Below, one piece after another: positions 48,801 through 61,339 of a DNA stretch of 64,000 nt; the first letter of the stretch is position 1; every line of letters begins with the position of its first letter. The stretch is from assembly GCA_949361645.1 (NCBI GenBank), contig OX442422.1, forward strand, positions 10,118,426 to 10,182,425, read 5' to 3'. The DNA comes from Spongilla lacustris (Eukaryota; Porifera; Demospongiae; Spongillida; Spongillidae). A program made the translations under genes and the position numbers. Below the pieces are notes generated by a model, which did not search any database, was not told where the DNA came from, and saw only the letters and a list, made by a program, of their open reading frames with translations.

Positions 48801-51800
48801 CATTACTATTAAGTACCTACCCCTAAGGCATTACTATTAAGTACCTACCCCTAAGGCATTACTATTAAGTACTCTACCCCTAAGGCATTGCTATTAAGTA
48901 CCTACCCCTAAGGCATTACTACTAAGTACCCGCACCTTTTCTATTTCAGCTCTGGTCCTGTTATGAATATTCCTGTGCACACATACATCAATGCTTTCTA
49001 TTAACTCTGCCACGTACACCTGCAAATATTCATAAATAACTGCACTTTTTCAAATCAATGCACATGATAATTAGCCTCACATAATGATTTAAGTTGCCTT
49101 TAATGAAAAGCACTCTACACCCCCACCTTCCCTACCTACAGCATATAATAAACTTGATAGCTGATGCTTTTCAATTCAAAAATGCTAAGCACATAATATG
49201 GTTTCATGTTATAAAGCACTGAACCTTTATGATAGTCAGTATGTGATTTACAGACACCCCCCCCCCCCCACCCCACACACACAATTTGAAGTACTGACTA
49301 ATGATGAATGTATGAAAAGAAACAACGAAGTTGAAACACACCTCAAAGCCATTCATTTTGGCACAGCTCCAGTATTGGTCAAAATGGCACACCTGTGTAA
49401 ATGATTATTTAATCAGCCTCACACACAATGTTCAGGACATACAAAAATTTATTCCAATGCAACCTGTATAGTCAGTGCTATCAAGCTAACATGGCTTGTG
49501 AACTATTGTGCTGCATATCATAATGTACCTGAGGCATGGGCAGGACTAAGGCACACACATGCAACAATGCACATGTATCTTTAATATGTATATCTTCTAT
49601 CTACCTTATGATTAACAGCATCAACAACAACCATAGGAAAGAAGCCTTCCTCCAGTGTCTTCACAAACAATCTGAACATGCTATTTCTATAGGATGGCTC
49701 CATGGCTTCATCATATTCATACTCTTCCAATTTTCTTTTGACCCTACGACCAGTTTCAGGGTCCTTTTCTTCTTTTTCCACTTCAGTAAGGAAGTAGGAA
49801 TCAATCGATATCACCCTTGGAGCCGCAGCTGAATGGAAAGTTTCCTTATCCTGAAGGATTAATTACTACATAATAAGGGCCCCCTCCATGTAGTATGCAA
49901 ATGCACATACTACATGATGCCTATAATAAAGACTAATACATGATATAACCAATATTTTAAACAAAAAGTACTTGTATATTTACGTATACATATAGATTCA
50001 AGTGCAGGAGAAAAAATTCTTTACATTATGTTACGTTATGGCCCAGAATCTTCCTAGTCCTAATGCGGCCCGAGCGATGAGCGATATAACATTTAAATGA
50101 TGCAAATTTTGTACTTTGGTTTTCTGTGCGGTGCATATTGATTGGTGCGATTGCCCCTCAAACAGATACAGCTATGGAAAACATTAAGTAGCACTCAATT
50201 GGATTGGAGGAATCAGGATGTAAAAAACAGGTTAGTGCATAACTTGTATGGTGTTTCTATTGTGTACACTTTGGTATCCACTTGATTCTATTCCTTGTTG
50301 GTGTGTAACAGTGGGGCAAAATAGCCGCACACCTGTTGCATAGGCCTAACATCCTACCTATCGCTCTATAGCGAGTGGGTTTTGTATTATTACGATCAAG
50401 AATTGGGGGGGGGGGGGGGGGGGGGGGGGGTGATGCTGACTGCCATTTTTCTAGTTGCATTTGCTCACACTGCAGTACCTTTCAAACCATTCACTTTCAG
50501 TGGTGGTGACAGCTGTACAATAGATAACATGAAGTACTTGTGTGTAGATAGTAATATCTCATGTGAATTCTAGAAAAGACTAAACATGATATGACACTCA
50601 GGAGTTTTGTGCCTAAGTATAACCAGTTACCTACATATAGCCTATCTCCTATAACTGATGCTGAAGTAGGTTCAACTCTCCATCCCACTGAACAACTTGG
50701 AGACATGCCCAGTCATGTGTAGCCAACATTCACTTCCGCTTCGTAATAGTTTACGTGCTGCTATGAAAATTCATTTTGTATGTACCACTAATTTATTGCC
50801 ATCTTTAAATTCTTCCATAACTGTTTTATTTTTATTCCAGTCACCTCTTATAAGTATTCTATTTCTTGTTGAAGATGTAAATGAGGGAACAAAAAGTAAA
50901 GTGATTCAAAACACTCCCATGTGGGGAGCAAGTGTACAGGTATCAATAAATACAGTTGTTCAGAAACCAAGAGAACGAGCTTTTGTTGAGAAAGGTTAGC
51001 AGCATGTAAATTAGTGTCCTCCTCTGAATATGCTGTTCAGTATTCTAAATATAGAAAACTGCTTTTTTTGACTGCTTAAGCAAATAATTTTTGCAACTGT
51101 TTAATAAGCTGTTCACTAAATTGATACTGGTTCTAGATCTAGACAGTTTGTGGTCTTTAGATCTAGCCACTATATTATACAGGTGTACCTTTCAAATTAT
51201 GCAACGTAGAACTTCAATTATTTAAGAAGTAGGGGTTTTTTTTGCAAAAAACCCCTACCTGACTTTCATGATGCTATCACTACACGCTCAAATGTTCCGA
51301 ATTTTGTCATTCTTGGGTCACCAATTGGAAACAAAAGCTTTTGTGAAGACTTTGCATCATCAGCCATCAGGGCTTCTAAAATCTTGCACCAACAACTGCA
51401 GAAACTAGAGGATCCCCAGATTGCCCTAACTCTCCTTCGCCAGTGTGCTGCCTTCTGCAAGGTCACGCACATTGCACGTACCACACCTCCAAATTTGATT
51501 CAATCCGCTCTCGCTACATTTGATGATAGTGTCAGAGCCTGCTTCATGGAGTGCACTGCTATTGACGTCACCTAACTGCCCAGCCTGGAAGCAAGCCACG
51601 CTGAGCTTATCCCATGGCGGTATGGGCCTTCGATCTGTTTTCCTCCATTGCTCTGCTGCATACATCAGCTCTATTAGTGCCTCCTTCCCTGACCACATCA
51701 ATTCACCATACCTCCTCGAGGCCATCAATATTTATAATGCCCTTGTTTCTCCCAATGAAGCTCTTTCATCAACCTTTGACTCCATCCACACCAATCGACA

Positions 51801-53601
51801 TGTTTTGTCACAGAATCTTGAAGACAAACAGTTTCAATCCCTCTTGCAAAGCAGCTCCCTGGCTGACCGAGCCCGACTTCTTTCTGTCTCATCCCCACAT
51901 GCTAGCTCTTGGTTGCGTGTCGCCCCATCACCGGCCTTAGGCTTGCATTTAACACCATCCGAATGTCAGTTTGCCATCAAATGGTGGCTTGGTATTCAGT
52001 TATGTGAGCCCGGCTCTGTGTGTGCCCTTTGCCCTACCAAAGCCCTTGAGGCTCACCACGCTCTAACATGCAAGAGAGGTAGTGATGTCATTGCGCGTCA
52101 TAACAACCTTCGCGATACTTTGTATCACCTCTTCAAGAAAGCCTTATACAACCCTAAGCCGGAAGCTGGCAGTGGTCTTGGTCATGACCAGAAACAATCT
52201 AGACCAGCAGACATTCTAGTTAACAACTGGGGCTTCAATGGCAAACCTGCTGCGTTCGACCTATCTGTGTCGTCTCCGCTAAAACCTGACATAGTTTCCG
52301 AAGCGGGACACACAGCAGGCACTGCAGCTTTTGCCACAGAACAGCGAAAGATACTAGCAAATTCTGGGATTTGTGCAGAACTAGGCTGGAGCTGCATACC
52401 ACTTGTTGTCGATTCATTCGGGGCATGGGGCCAACTTGCCTCTGACACCTTCAAGAAACTTGCTTCCCGCCTTTCAGTTCAGGTTAACTCCTCCACTTCC
52501 ACCACTCTGGACAGCATTTATTCGAGACTAAACCTTTCCCTTGTGCGCTCGAATGCCAGAGCATTTCTTGCAAGGGCAGGTCCCCGTGCTAAAGTCTCAG
52601 ATCTCTACTTAGATAGTTGACTCATACATAGTTACATAGTTTACTAGTTAAATATTGAAATTTGTGTTTAACATGTAAATTTAATGAATGCATATCAAAA
52701 TTCACAAGTTACAAGATAAATGAACAAAACAGAAATACTTTTAAAAATTTATTTTATTCAGTAATACATGTATTATTGTAGCAGAATGAAGATTGGGGAG
52801 AAAGTGAATTTCTCTCTTTTATTGCTTGTAACATCATACCCATATGTACATGTACTCTATTTCAGGCACACACATTTTAACACTCGTATAATATTGCCCT
52901 ATAACTGTACTGTGAATGAATAATATAAGCAGATCTGGTTTTGGTGATATTGTTTAATTATGGTGAGCAAAACATGAATAAGGAGCAGAATTTTTATAAT
53001 TGACATAGCCAGGCCTAACTGTGAAGAGTTAAATATAAATTTAACTTCTTTTTTTTCCTTCTTTTTTTGTTGTTTTAAGTTAATAGTAAAATACAAATAT
53101 ACACATACAATGGCAATATTTTTTTACATAATAACAAATGGTAAGATACATATTATTTTAAGAAAAAATGGATTTAACCCTTTGACTTTTCTCAACTACA
53201 ACAAATAATTTGCATGGATCTTAGCATTTGATTGTGTTTAAGTTCAGTGATAACATTATAATATCAATATAATGAATTGGCTGGTGATCAGCAGTGATAT
53301 TATTCAATAGATTTGTGTTACTAGAGTAATGGCTAACGGCCTACTTTGGTAAGTGGTCGACAACACAGTACCATTTCAAATAGCAGGTTGTGTGAGCAAC
53401 TACAATTTATGTCAATTATTACATGTGTACCATTAAACTAATCATTTTAAGGTTAATTGTTTGTAATTCACAACAACGTACTGACACAATTACAATACCA
53501 ACCTTAATAAGTTTGGCCAAATGACTTTTTCCTGACCCTGGTAAACCTCTTAAAATGATCACTATCTGAAAAAAGAAAGGAAACATACAATCATGAATTG
53601 T

Positions 53602-53665
<64 letters not shown>

Positions 53666-53682
53666 TGTGTGTGTGTGTGTGT

Positions 53683-53739
<57 letters not shown>

Positions 53740-56700
53740 GTCTACATACATGTAGCTAATGTACATGTACATCATTGGACCCACATATTTGGGGGGAATA
53801 CTCATACATGATGATGTAGTAATGTTATGTGGAGTGATGGACCACTTGTAAGTACAAATGTAAATGATCCTCTTCACTACCCATGATCCAAAACTACCCC
53901 TATGACCTTTCACTACATACGACCCCTTCAATACCACTATGACCCCTTCAATACCCCTACGACCCCTTCAATATCCCTACGACCCCTTCAATATCCCCAT
54001 GACCCCTTCAATACCCCTACAACTATCTGTGCCCAGTGTATCGAAGACTTTTTAAAGATACATGTAACTCACATGTGACGCCCGATTCTTCCGACCTGGC
54101 AATTCAAATATTTTGTCTGCCTGAACAGTTCTCACTTCAGGTCGTACAACCACAGGAACAATTGGAAATAAAGGCTGTGCAGGGCCCATGTAATGTGGTG
54201 CTGGCACCTTGGATGATTCAAAATGTGAAGAGCTCGAATACTTGTGTACCTCGGAGAAGCTTACAGGAGGAGGGATGGGTACATGACTACGTTCACAGTA
54301 CATCTCGTTTGGCACCAGCGAGTTCCTGACATGATCTGCACTCCAATGGTAACGGTCTTCATTGTACGGTCCTGTGTAGCCGTCTGTCAAGCTCCTTCCA
54401 TCTTGTGGAATGGTGAGAGAAGGGCTCCTGATAGTATCGGCATAGTGCTCACCACCAACAGGATCTACCAGAGCAACTACATGTAATCATGTGCAGGCAT
54501 CCTACAAGTGCTGGTAAGTTATCCACCAGCAAATAATCAGATACCTAAACATTTGGTTTTCTTAAAGTAATTGTACATACATGCAGTAAATACCTTGAAA
54601 CATGTTTGGAAAATACATACAAAAATGATTTGTGCAGTACTGGATTTTTGGGCTACTAATACACTCACTACCCAGGTTTGTATTTTGTGTTTTTAAATGA
54701 AGGAAAAAAGAAAAAAAGAAAAAGAAAAAAAAGAGTGAACCACAATGGTCTGGTTCAAATATATGTGACAAAATAATGGTGAAGGTTGTATCACCAGGAG
54801 TTAGATAGCGAATGTATACAATTTACACAATGCTGTTTACTGAAGTACAATGCTATCCTGGCCTGCATAACTTTATTCCAACCAGTCACAGACATATTCA
54901 CCTGCTTATATTAACACACAGCACACCTCACTACAGCAGGACGTAATGCTGCTTGCAATTTCAAGATAGGGAAATCGTATACCAGCCAAGTTAGCAATCA
55001 TGCAATAAGCAAGCTTTAAATTAATGCCCCTTCCAAACCCTAAGCTGTTATTACCATGCAATTCCAAAGCCAATACTCTAATAGTGGAATCGTAAAATGT
55101 GAAAAAGTATCAAGAAGGAATAGCCAGTTCCAAGTGACAGCTCAAGTGAACCACACATGTAGGGAGGCACACATCACAGGGACAATATATTTCAGTAGAC
55201 TTATGTGCAAATTAAAATGTAATTTCACATACTGTTGCAAAAGTACTTGCATGTAGGCAATATAACTTAGAATTTTTTTTTTTGATCAAGTGACTCTTAA
55301 TGCTTGTTGATATAACAGTTAGTGACCTCTCTCCAAAAAATAAATAAATAGACCATCAAATTTGTGCATAATAGTTCAATGGTTCCTATTGAAACTGCAC
55401 TTATATGTAGAGGACACTTACATGTATACATAAATGTATGTACCCAAAGAAGTTATTGTTATTATGTAACACACACACAAATGTATGTCTGCTGGTCCAA
55501 ACAGACTACTGCACCCAAAACATTATCTACCTTCTGAGTGCACACATCAGTTCAGACTTTACATTATATTGACTTGTGTTTGTAATCCCTCCAAGGAGGA
55601 GTCAACTTCAGCGGCTACCCATCCTTAGTGTTAAATACATTAACCCAATTAGACGGGAGTAGTACCAGAGTACCCAGCCCACACTACTCAAATCATGCGT
55701 GGGAGGAAGCAGACACCACAAAAACAATTTTAGTGAAATCTGCCTCTCAGGATGATTGAGAAGACTATGAAGTAATATAAGACTTTAAAGTGCGCTTCAC
55801 CAGAAACCTAAACATGAGCCAACCACTTCCTGTTTGTGTATATGTGTATGCAACACACAATCCACCCACACAACACACAAGCAGTTCACACAAGGTAACA
55901 AAATCACAACCTAGTTGCCAATCCCACTGACATCTGGTTTGTCCAATGCAGACACACATATTAGCCCATTATCCACAACTTCCAACACAATAGTGCCCAT
56001 GTGCTCCTGTACACAATAAGCACCAATAGTGCCCATGTGCTCCTGTACACAATAAGCACCAATAGTGCCCATGTGCTCCTGTACACAATAAGCACCAATA
56101 GTGCCCATGTGCTCCTGTACACAATAAGCACCAATAGTGCCCATGTGCTCCTGTACACAATAAGCACCAATAGTGCCCATGTGCTCCTGTACACAATAAG
56201 CACCAACAGCGCACCCGTACACATTATGTGCACACAGAAGACCAGGAAATGTGATGACATGACAGGGTCATCGTTGTGTTGTCATGCATGCTCAAACACG
56301 CCTGTACATGAATCTAACTCCTTGGTAACCAATGACAGCTATAGGTCCACCTCTAAGCTGCATGAGAAACTTAGGCCCCACCCCAAGTAGCATAAGATTT
56401 ACAGCATAATGTACAGATGATGTACATGTATCTGATGAAACTAAAAATGCCAGCACCCTAGTCATTTACAATAGCTTTCACAATTGTCACTCGATCTCAT
56501 AGACAACCAAGAGCACTACTACCCCTCCCCCATACCACAAGTAGCACTACTACCCCTCACACAAGTAGCACTACTACCCTCCCCCACACCACAAGTAGCA
56601 CTAATACCCCTCCCCCACACAAGTAGCACTACTACCCTCCCCCACACCACAAGTAGCACTAATACCCCTCCCCCACACAAGTAGCACTACTACCCCCCCC

Positions 56701-59700
56701 ACACCACAAGTAGCACTACTACCCCTCCCCCACACCACAAGTAGCACTAATACCCCTCCCCCACACCAGAAGTAGCACTACTACCCCTCCCCCACACCAC
56801 AAGTAGCACTACTACCCCTCCCTCCACACAAGTTGCACTACTACCCCTCCCTCCACACCACAAGTTGCTAGCACTACTACCCCTCCCCCACATACCCAAG
56901 TAGCACTACTACCCCCACACCACATGTAGCACTACTACCCCTCCCTCATACCAATATGAGACAACCCATGTATGTTACGAATTCTGTTTGTAGCAAATCA
57001 TGTCAGTGCAATAATGCCACACAGGAGAAGACCACACAGGAGAAGGACACACAGGAGAAGGGCACACAGACATACACATGGTTTTGAAAAAAGGGTTTGC
57101 AAAAGCATTAATGATTATTAAGATACACCTGTTGAAATGGTGTGTCAATAGAGGATGGGGCTTAGTAATGGTATATCATGCAATTCTTAGAACCCATGAC
57201 ATGATGAGCAATGCAAATATACATGTAATCCCTCATTCATCTGACTGGCTAATGCAAATGTTACAGTATTTGGTAAAGCTATTAGACCTGGTCAGGCAAT
57301 CTTTACATAATGAACACTACCATTTTCACTAATACATGTATATATGTATGGAATGAACATGTAAAAAAAAAAAAAAAACCTTTTATAAGTGCACCCATTA
57401 CATAGATTACCTGAAGTGATGTAATATTAAATGTAAAAAGCATGACAAATGACCATTAATGAAATTCATTACACAATTGTCATCACCTTTGTCCCATTTG
57501 GAGTGCTATATTAACTCCAGAATTTGCCTTATCAATTAAAACGTCATATTTTTAATCAAGGTACATGTACTCAAAACATGCAAGACTTAAGTCCCTACAG
57601 TAGATCATTGTAGATGTAGCCAAGGTGGTAGCCAAGGTGGTAGCCAAGGTGGTAGCAATTGTGCAACAAAAATGATTATTATGTCATTTGCATGATGAAT
57701 CACACAATAATGAATTCATTGCACAAGTGCTGAAAAGCTAATATGCACTGCCTCAAGGGTGGATACATAAACAATTCGCAGGGGGGGGGGGGGAGCACCA
57801 AAAGGCCCCTCCCCCCTAATTTTTTCTTCCTTTCAACCGTTCTCTATCAGTATGTGATACTTGCAACATGTTCGTGTACCCATCCCTCTCTACCCCACCC
57901 CATCCCACTCTACCCCACCTCATCCCATCCCTCTCTACCTCACCCCATCCCTCTGTACCCCACCCCATCCTATTCCTCTCTACCTCACCCCACCCTATTC
58001 CTCTCTACCTCACCCCACCCCATCCCTCTCTACCCCACCCCATCCCATCCCTCTCTACCCCACCCTATCCCTCTCCACCCCATCCCATCCCTCTCTACCC
58101 CACCCCATCCCTCTCTACCTCACCCCATCCCTCTCTACCCCACCCCCTCTCTACCTCACCCCATCCCATCCCTCTACCCCACCCCATCCCATCCCTCTCT
58201 ACCCCACCCCATCCCATCCCCCTCTACCCCATCCCATCCCCCTCTACCCCACCCCATCCCTCTCCACCCCATCCCATCCCTCTCCACCCCACCCCATCCC
58301 TCTCTACCCCACCCCATCCCATCCCTCTCTACCCCACCTCTATACCAACTTATCAAAAGAATGAGAGGTGTAAAGTTGTATGGGCAGATCCAAGGAGTAT
58401 ACCCCCAATCCAATGACCACGCCCATCTAGGTGACTACAATATCTTCACTGACAATTACATTACAAAGGAGGGATGAGGTGGGGTGGGGGATGGGGTGGG
58501 GTAGGGGGATGAGGTGGGGTGGGGGATGGGGTGGGGTGGGGGACAGTAGAGGAATGAGGAAATTCATACAATGTGGAAAATTGGGGTATACACCACAATA
58601 GTAGAGCAACATTATAGATTACATCACAGGATTTGGAAGTAGTTAGTTCTAAGAACTTATGGCTTCTGTATAATTTTTTGTAGGGTACTGATAGCTTCAG
58701 TATAATGTTAGGGTTCACTCACCATATATGGACATAATGCCCTACTTGCTTTATCTCACCACCACCTTGTCCACCCCACCCCCACCATCACCCCATCTCC
58801 CCACCATCACCATCACCTCCTCACCCCACCATCACCTCCTCACCCCCTCAAAATAGAAGCAACAGAGGTAAAAGGGTGTGGCCCACAAATGGCCACTATC
58901 TGGAAGATGAGAAGCATTTTTTTCTAGTAACATCGTTGATTTACAGTCAGTCAATCAATTTGAACTTTTAGGCACAAAGCAGGTACACAGTTACCTGGGA
59001 GAGGAAGGAGAGACATTCTGGTGCCATCAGAGTACACACCACGCTCTGCATCATAACCACACATGTCTGCTGGCTCTAGTGCACACAACACAGCATGGTG
59101 AGGTGGCGAGTGATGAGGTTGCCTGAATGATAACAAAAGTTGGTTTAAGTGTCTAAATCTCCAACCCCAAGCTATTTTCCCTTCCATATCTTTCCAAAAA
59201 CCATCTCCTTGAACTTACTTATGTGCAATAGCAGGAGTGGGTATCAGATGATTTGTGCAGTGATGGTTTAACTGCTCACCCACACCACCCTGGTAATGGT
59301 GCCAGGGTGGATCTGAATACTTCCTATCTTGTCTCGAGCCATGCCAATTCGGATTTGAGAGTTGCTCTCCATGAGACCATCCCCTGTGAGGCTCTCCCTC
59401 TTCCCTAAGGGCCTCTGCCCACCGTAGGGGTTCGTTCACAGGCTGCCTCTGTGTGTCTTCCCAAGAAGACTCTGATGTGTTGTGCCAACTGTCAGTGTCG
59501 TTTGCTGACCACCTCGCAGGGTCATATGAATGAGGTGGTGAGGAGGAAAGCGTGTTTTTCTTTACTTGTGACCGATCAAACGAGGTTGGATGCTCCTGGT
59601 CTCCAATGGTAACAATATCACGCCCCCAGTCTCCAGTGGTAACAATATCACGCCCCCAATCTCCAGTGGTAACAATATCACGCCCCCAGTCTCCAGTGGT

Positions 59701-60853
59701 AACAATATCACGCCCCCAGGTACCAGAGGTGACATGTTCTTGCTGGTTAGTAGCTTGGTCTAAAGAATGGTCACGTGATGAGGCACCTGCAGGCTCTGCT
59801 GGAGTGGACTGCTCCAAAGGTGGTAGAAAACGCTCGCATTGAGTGACAGGTTGCTATGAGTAATAACAAGAAGTTACTATAAAGGCACTGCGATCTTCAA
59901 CACATACAAAAGATACATGTACATTAACTGAGGCAACCCCTCCCAAGGACCTGCATGAGGCAACCCCTCCCAAGGACCTGCATGAGGCAACCCCTCCCAA
60001 GGACCTGCACAAGGCAACCCCTCCCAAGGACCTGCATGAGGCAACCCCTCCCAAGGACCTGCATGAGGCAACCCCTCCCAAGGACCTGCATGAGGCAACC
60101 CCTCCCAAGGACCTGCATGAGGCAACCCCTCCCAAGGACCTGCACGAGGCAACCCCTCCCAAGGACCTGCATGAGGCAACCCCTCCCAAGGACTTGTATG
60201 AGGCTATCCCCCCCCCCCCCCCCCAAGGTGACAAACACATCACAAATAAGGCCCAACACACACAGAGCAATATCGCCAATGGTATCGCTGGCGATTACCG
60301 TATTTGTGATCTCTCCTTTTCCCCGTAATATGCATGTATTAGATTACTAACAAATTATGGACAAAATGCAGGAATCGTAAGCGATATTGCCTCGTGTGCC
60401 GGGCCTAAAAGGGCTAATAGGAGGTGTAGTGGCCTTATAAGTGTACTCTGTAGCACATGAATAGTACACATACATACATACATACATACATACATACATA
60501 CATACATACATACATACATACATACATACATACATACATACACACATACATACATACACACATACATACACACATACATACATGTACATACATACCTACA
60601 TACATACACACATACAATGTACATAATATAACAATGACATACACCATTTCTAACTAAATGGGATAGGCAATAGTCCATGATATGCATCAAAAACCACAAG
60701 GTACCAACAGCACTCAAGGCAAACACACCTGCTGCAAAGGTGCGTGTTCAGGAGGCCTTACGTGCTCAAACCGATCAATATCTTTACCGTGAAGAGGATT
60801 GGGTGTGGTGGCTGTGGGGCCCTGAAGCTGCAATGGAGGAGCACTTGACATGG
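45851..60853 (-). CDS. YLPM1: YLPM1 (ZAP3)-like protein, C-terminal 13 exons, 5' partial
   Basis: Exons in transcript order: 60853-60762, 59853-59219, 59122-58995, 54464-54073, 53565-53503, 49850-49605, 49392-49342, 49019-48936, 48412-48329, 47985-47917, 47645-47597, 46245-46121, 46012-45851 (TGA); phases agree; 725 residues. The first four exons are low-complexity and Pro/Trp/His-rich, with a coding repeat around [10 protein letters not shown]. The P-loop domain follows: [20 protein letters not shown] (Walker A), [97 protein letters not shown] and a [10 protein letters not shown] end. This order matches the YLPM1 C-terminus. The donor GTTTGG at 47916 is weak. YLPM1 is a nuclear PP1-associated protein. 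The N-terminal exons lie right of the window. Introns carry minisatellites and an antisense retroelement. Confidence 0.92.
48425..48930. repeat. 28-30-bp minisatellite filling a YLPM1 intron (about 17 copies)
   Basis: Units contain CCCCTAAGGCATTACTATTA followed by AGTAC(CT)CTAC. The array fills nearly the whole 523-bp intron 48413-48935. On the coding strand every unit contains CCTTAG and GTAG|GTACTT, i.e. acceptor-like and donor-like words. Confidence 0.94.
50040..51240. other. YLPM1 intron portion, no gene seen
   Basis: Includes a G homopolymer at 50405-50431. The open frames near 50380-51000 have no family resemblance and no supported splice chain. Confidence 0.5.
51262..52620 (+). pseudogene. 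REL-type non-LTR retrotransposon ORF copy 2 (5'-truncated, frameshifted)
   Basis: Starts abruptly inside the RT region ([34 protein letters not shown]) and shifts frame once after CTAIDVT near 51575, continuing to 52620. It has a CCHC-type zinc knuckle [17 protein letters not shown]. Then come [20 protein letters not shown], the P-D...D arrangement of the PD-(D/E)XK restriction-like endonuclease, [34 protein letters not shown] and a [19 protein letters not shown] tail. This order (RT, knuckle, REL endonuclease) is that of R2/NeSL/CRE-type site-specific LINEs. The 5' truncation is the usual fate of target-primed reverse transcription. It is antisense to YLPM1. Confidence 0.82.
53604..53738. 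repeat. (TG)n microsatellite
   Basis: Long TG tract with a few GC interruptions, in the YLPM1 intron just upstream (on the minus strand) of the Walker A exon. Confidence 0.97.
53917..54018. repeat. 20-bp tandem repeat (about 5 copies)
   Basis: Unit ACGACCCCTTCAATACCCCT with T/C variants; the array ends about 55 bp from the exon starting at 54073. Confidence 0.9.
55988..56210. repeat. 36-bp minisatellite (about 6 copies)
   Basis: Unit contains AATAGTGCCCATGTGCTCCT followed by GTACACAATAAGCACC. Period divisible by three, so spurious open frames appear on both strands. Confidence 0.96.
56505..56955. repeat. About 25-32-bp variable minisatellite (about 15 copies)
   Basis: Irregular units built from AGTAGCACTACTACCCCTCC and CCCACACCACA; YLPM1 intron. 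Confidence 0.92.
57875..58345. repeat. Pyrimidine-rich minisatellite
   Basis: Irregular repeats of CCATCCCTCTCTACCCCACC. One strand is almost pure pyrimidine, so triplex or non-B DNA is plausible. Proline-rich open frames across it are artefacts. Confidence 0.95.
58470..58545. repeat. Purine-rich repeat
   Basis: Repeats of GATGAGGTGGGGTGGGGG-like units, about 125 bp after the pyrimidine-rich array and of complementary character; the two could pair as a distant hairpin. Confidence 0.85.
59590..59722 (-). repeat. 30-bp coding repeat in YLPM1 exon (about 4.5 copies)
   Basis: In-frame repeats of 30 bp encode [10 protein letters not shown] units in the disordered N-terminal part of the YLPM1 fragment. 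The period preserves frame. Confidence 0.9.
59933..60203. repeat. 27-bp minisatellite (about 10 copies)
   Basis: Unit contains CAACCCCTCCCAAGGACCTG; it lies in the YLPM1 intron upstream of the 59853 exon boundary and is followed by a C homopolymer. Confidence 0.95.
60462..60616. repeat. (CATA)n microsatellite
   Basis: About 35 CATA units with CACA and GTACATA interruptions, in a YLPM1 intron. Confidence 0.97.
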
Positions 60854-60924
60854 CTGAAGGTATCGGCTGGGATTGGAGAGAAAGTGAAGTACATATTGTG
60901 TGTCCATCTTAGTACAAGCTATAT

Positions 60925-61245
60925 GAGTATATGTGTGCACATGTGTATGTGTGCACGTGAGTATGTGGAGGGGTATACATGTATGTGTGCACGTGTGTAT
61001 GTGTGCACGTGTGTATGCGGAGGGGTATACATGCATGTGTGCACGTGTATATGTGGAGAGGATATGTGCACATGTGTATGTGGAGGGGCATACATGTATG
61101 TGTGCATGTGTGTATGTGGAGGGTATATATGTATGTGTATGTGGAGGGTATATATGTATGTGTGCACGCGTGTATGTGAAGGGGTATATTTGTGAGAATG
61201 TGTGTGGTGTGTACAATATATATGTGTGTGTGTGCAAGCATGCAT
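60925..61245. repeat. Degenerate GT-rich minisatellite
   Basis: Irregular units of GTATGTGGAGGGGTATACAT and GTGTGCACGTGTGTATGTG. Confidence 0.88.
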
Positions 61246-61339
61246 GCACACTTACAATGGAGAAGGATTATATTACTCCACACCAACAATATGGTTTCCA
61301 ATATCCCATGACAATTAAAGAATGACACGATGGGGAGCT

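Noticed and set aside
57743..58477. Proline/serine-rich open frames
   Set aside because: They lie across the pyrimidine-rich minisatellite in a YLPM1 intron; three overlapping frames are open at once, as expected for a repeat.
59854..60350. Repetitive frames on both strands (HAGPWEGLP and similar)
   Set aside because: Product of the 27-bp minisatellite, located in an intron between phase-matched YLPM1 exons.
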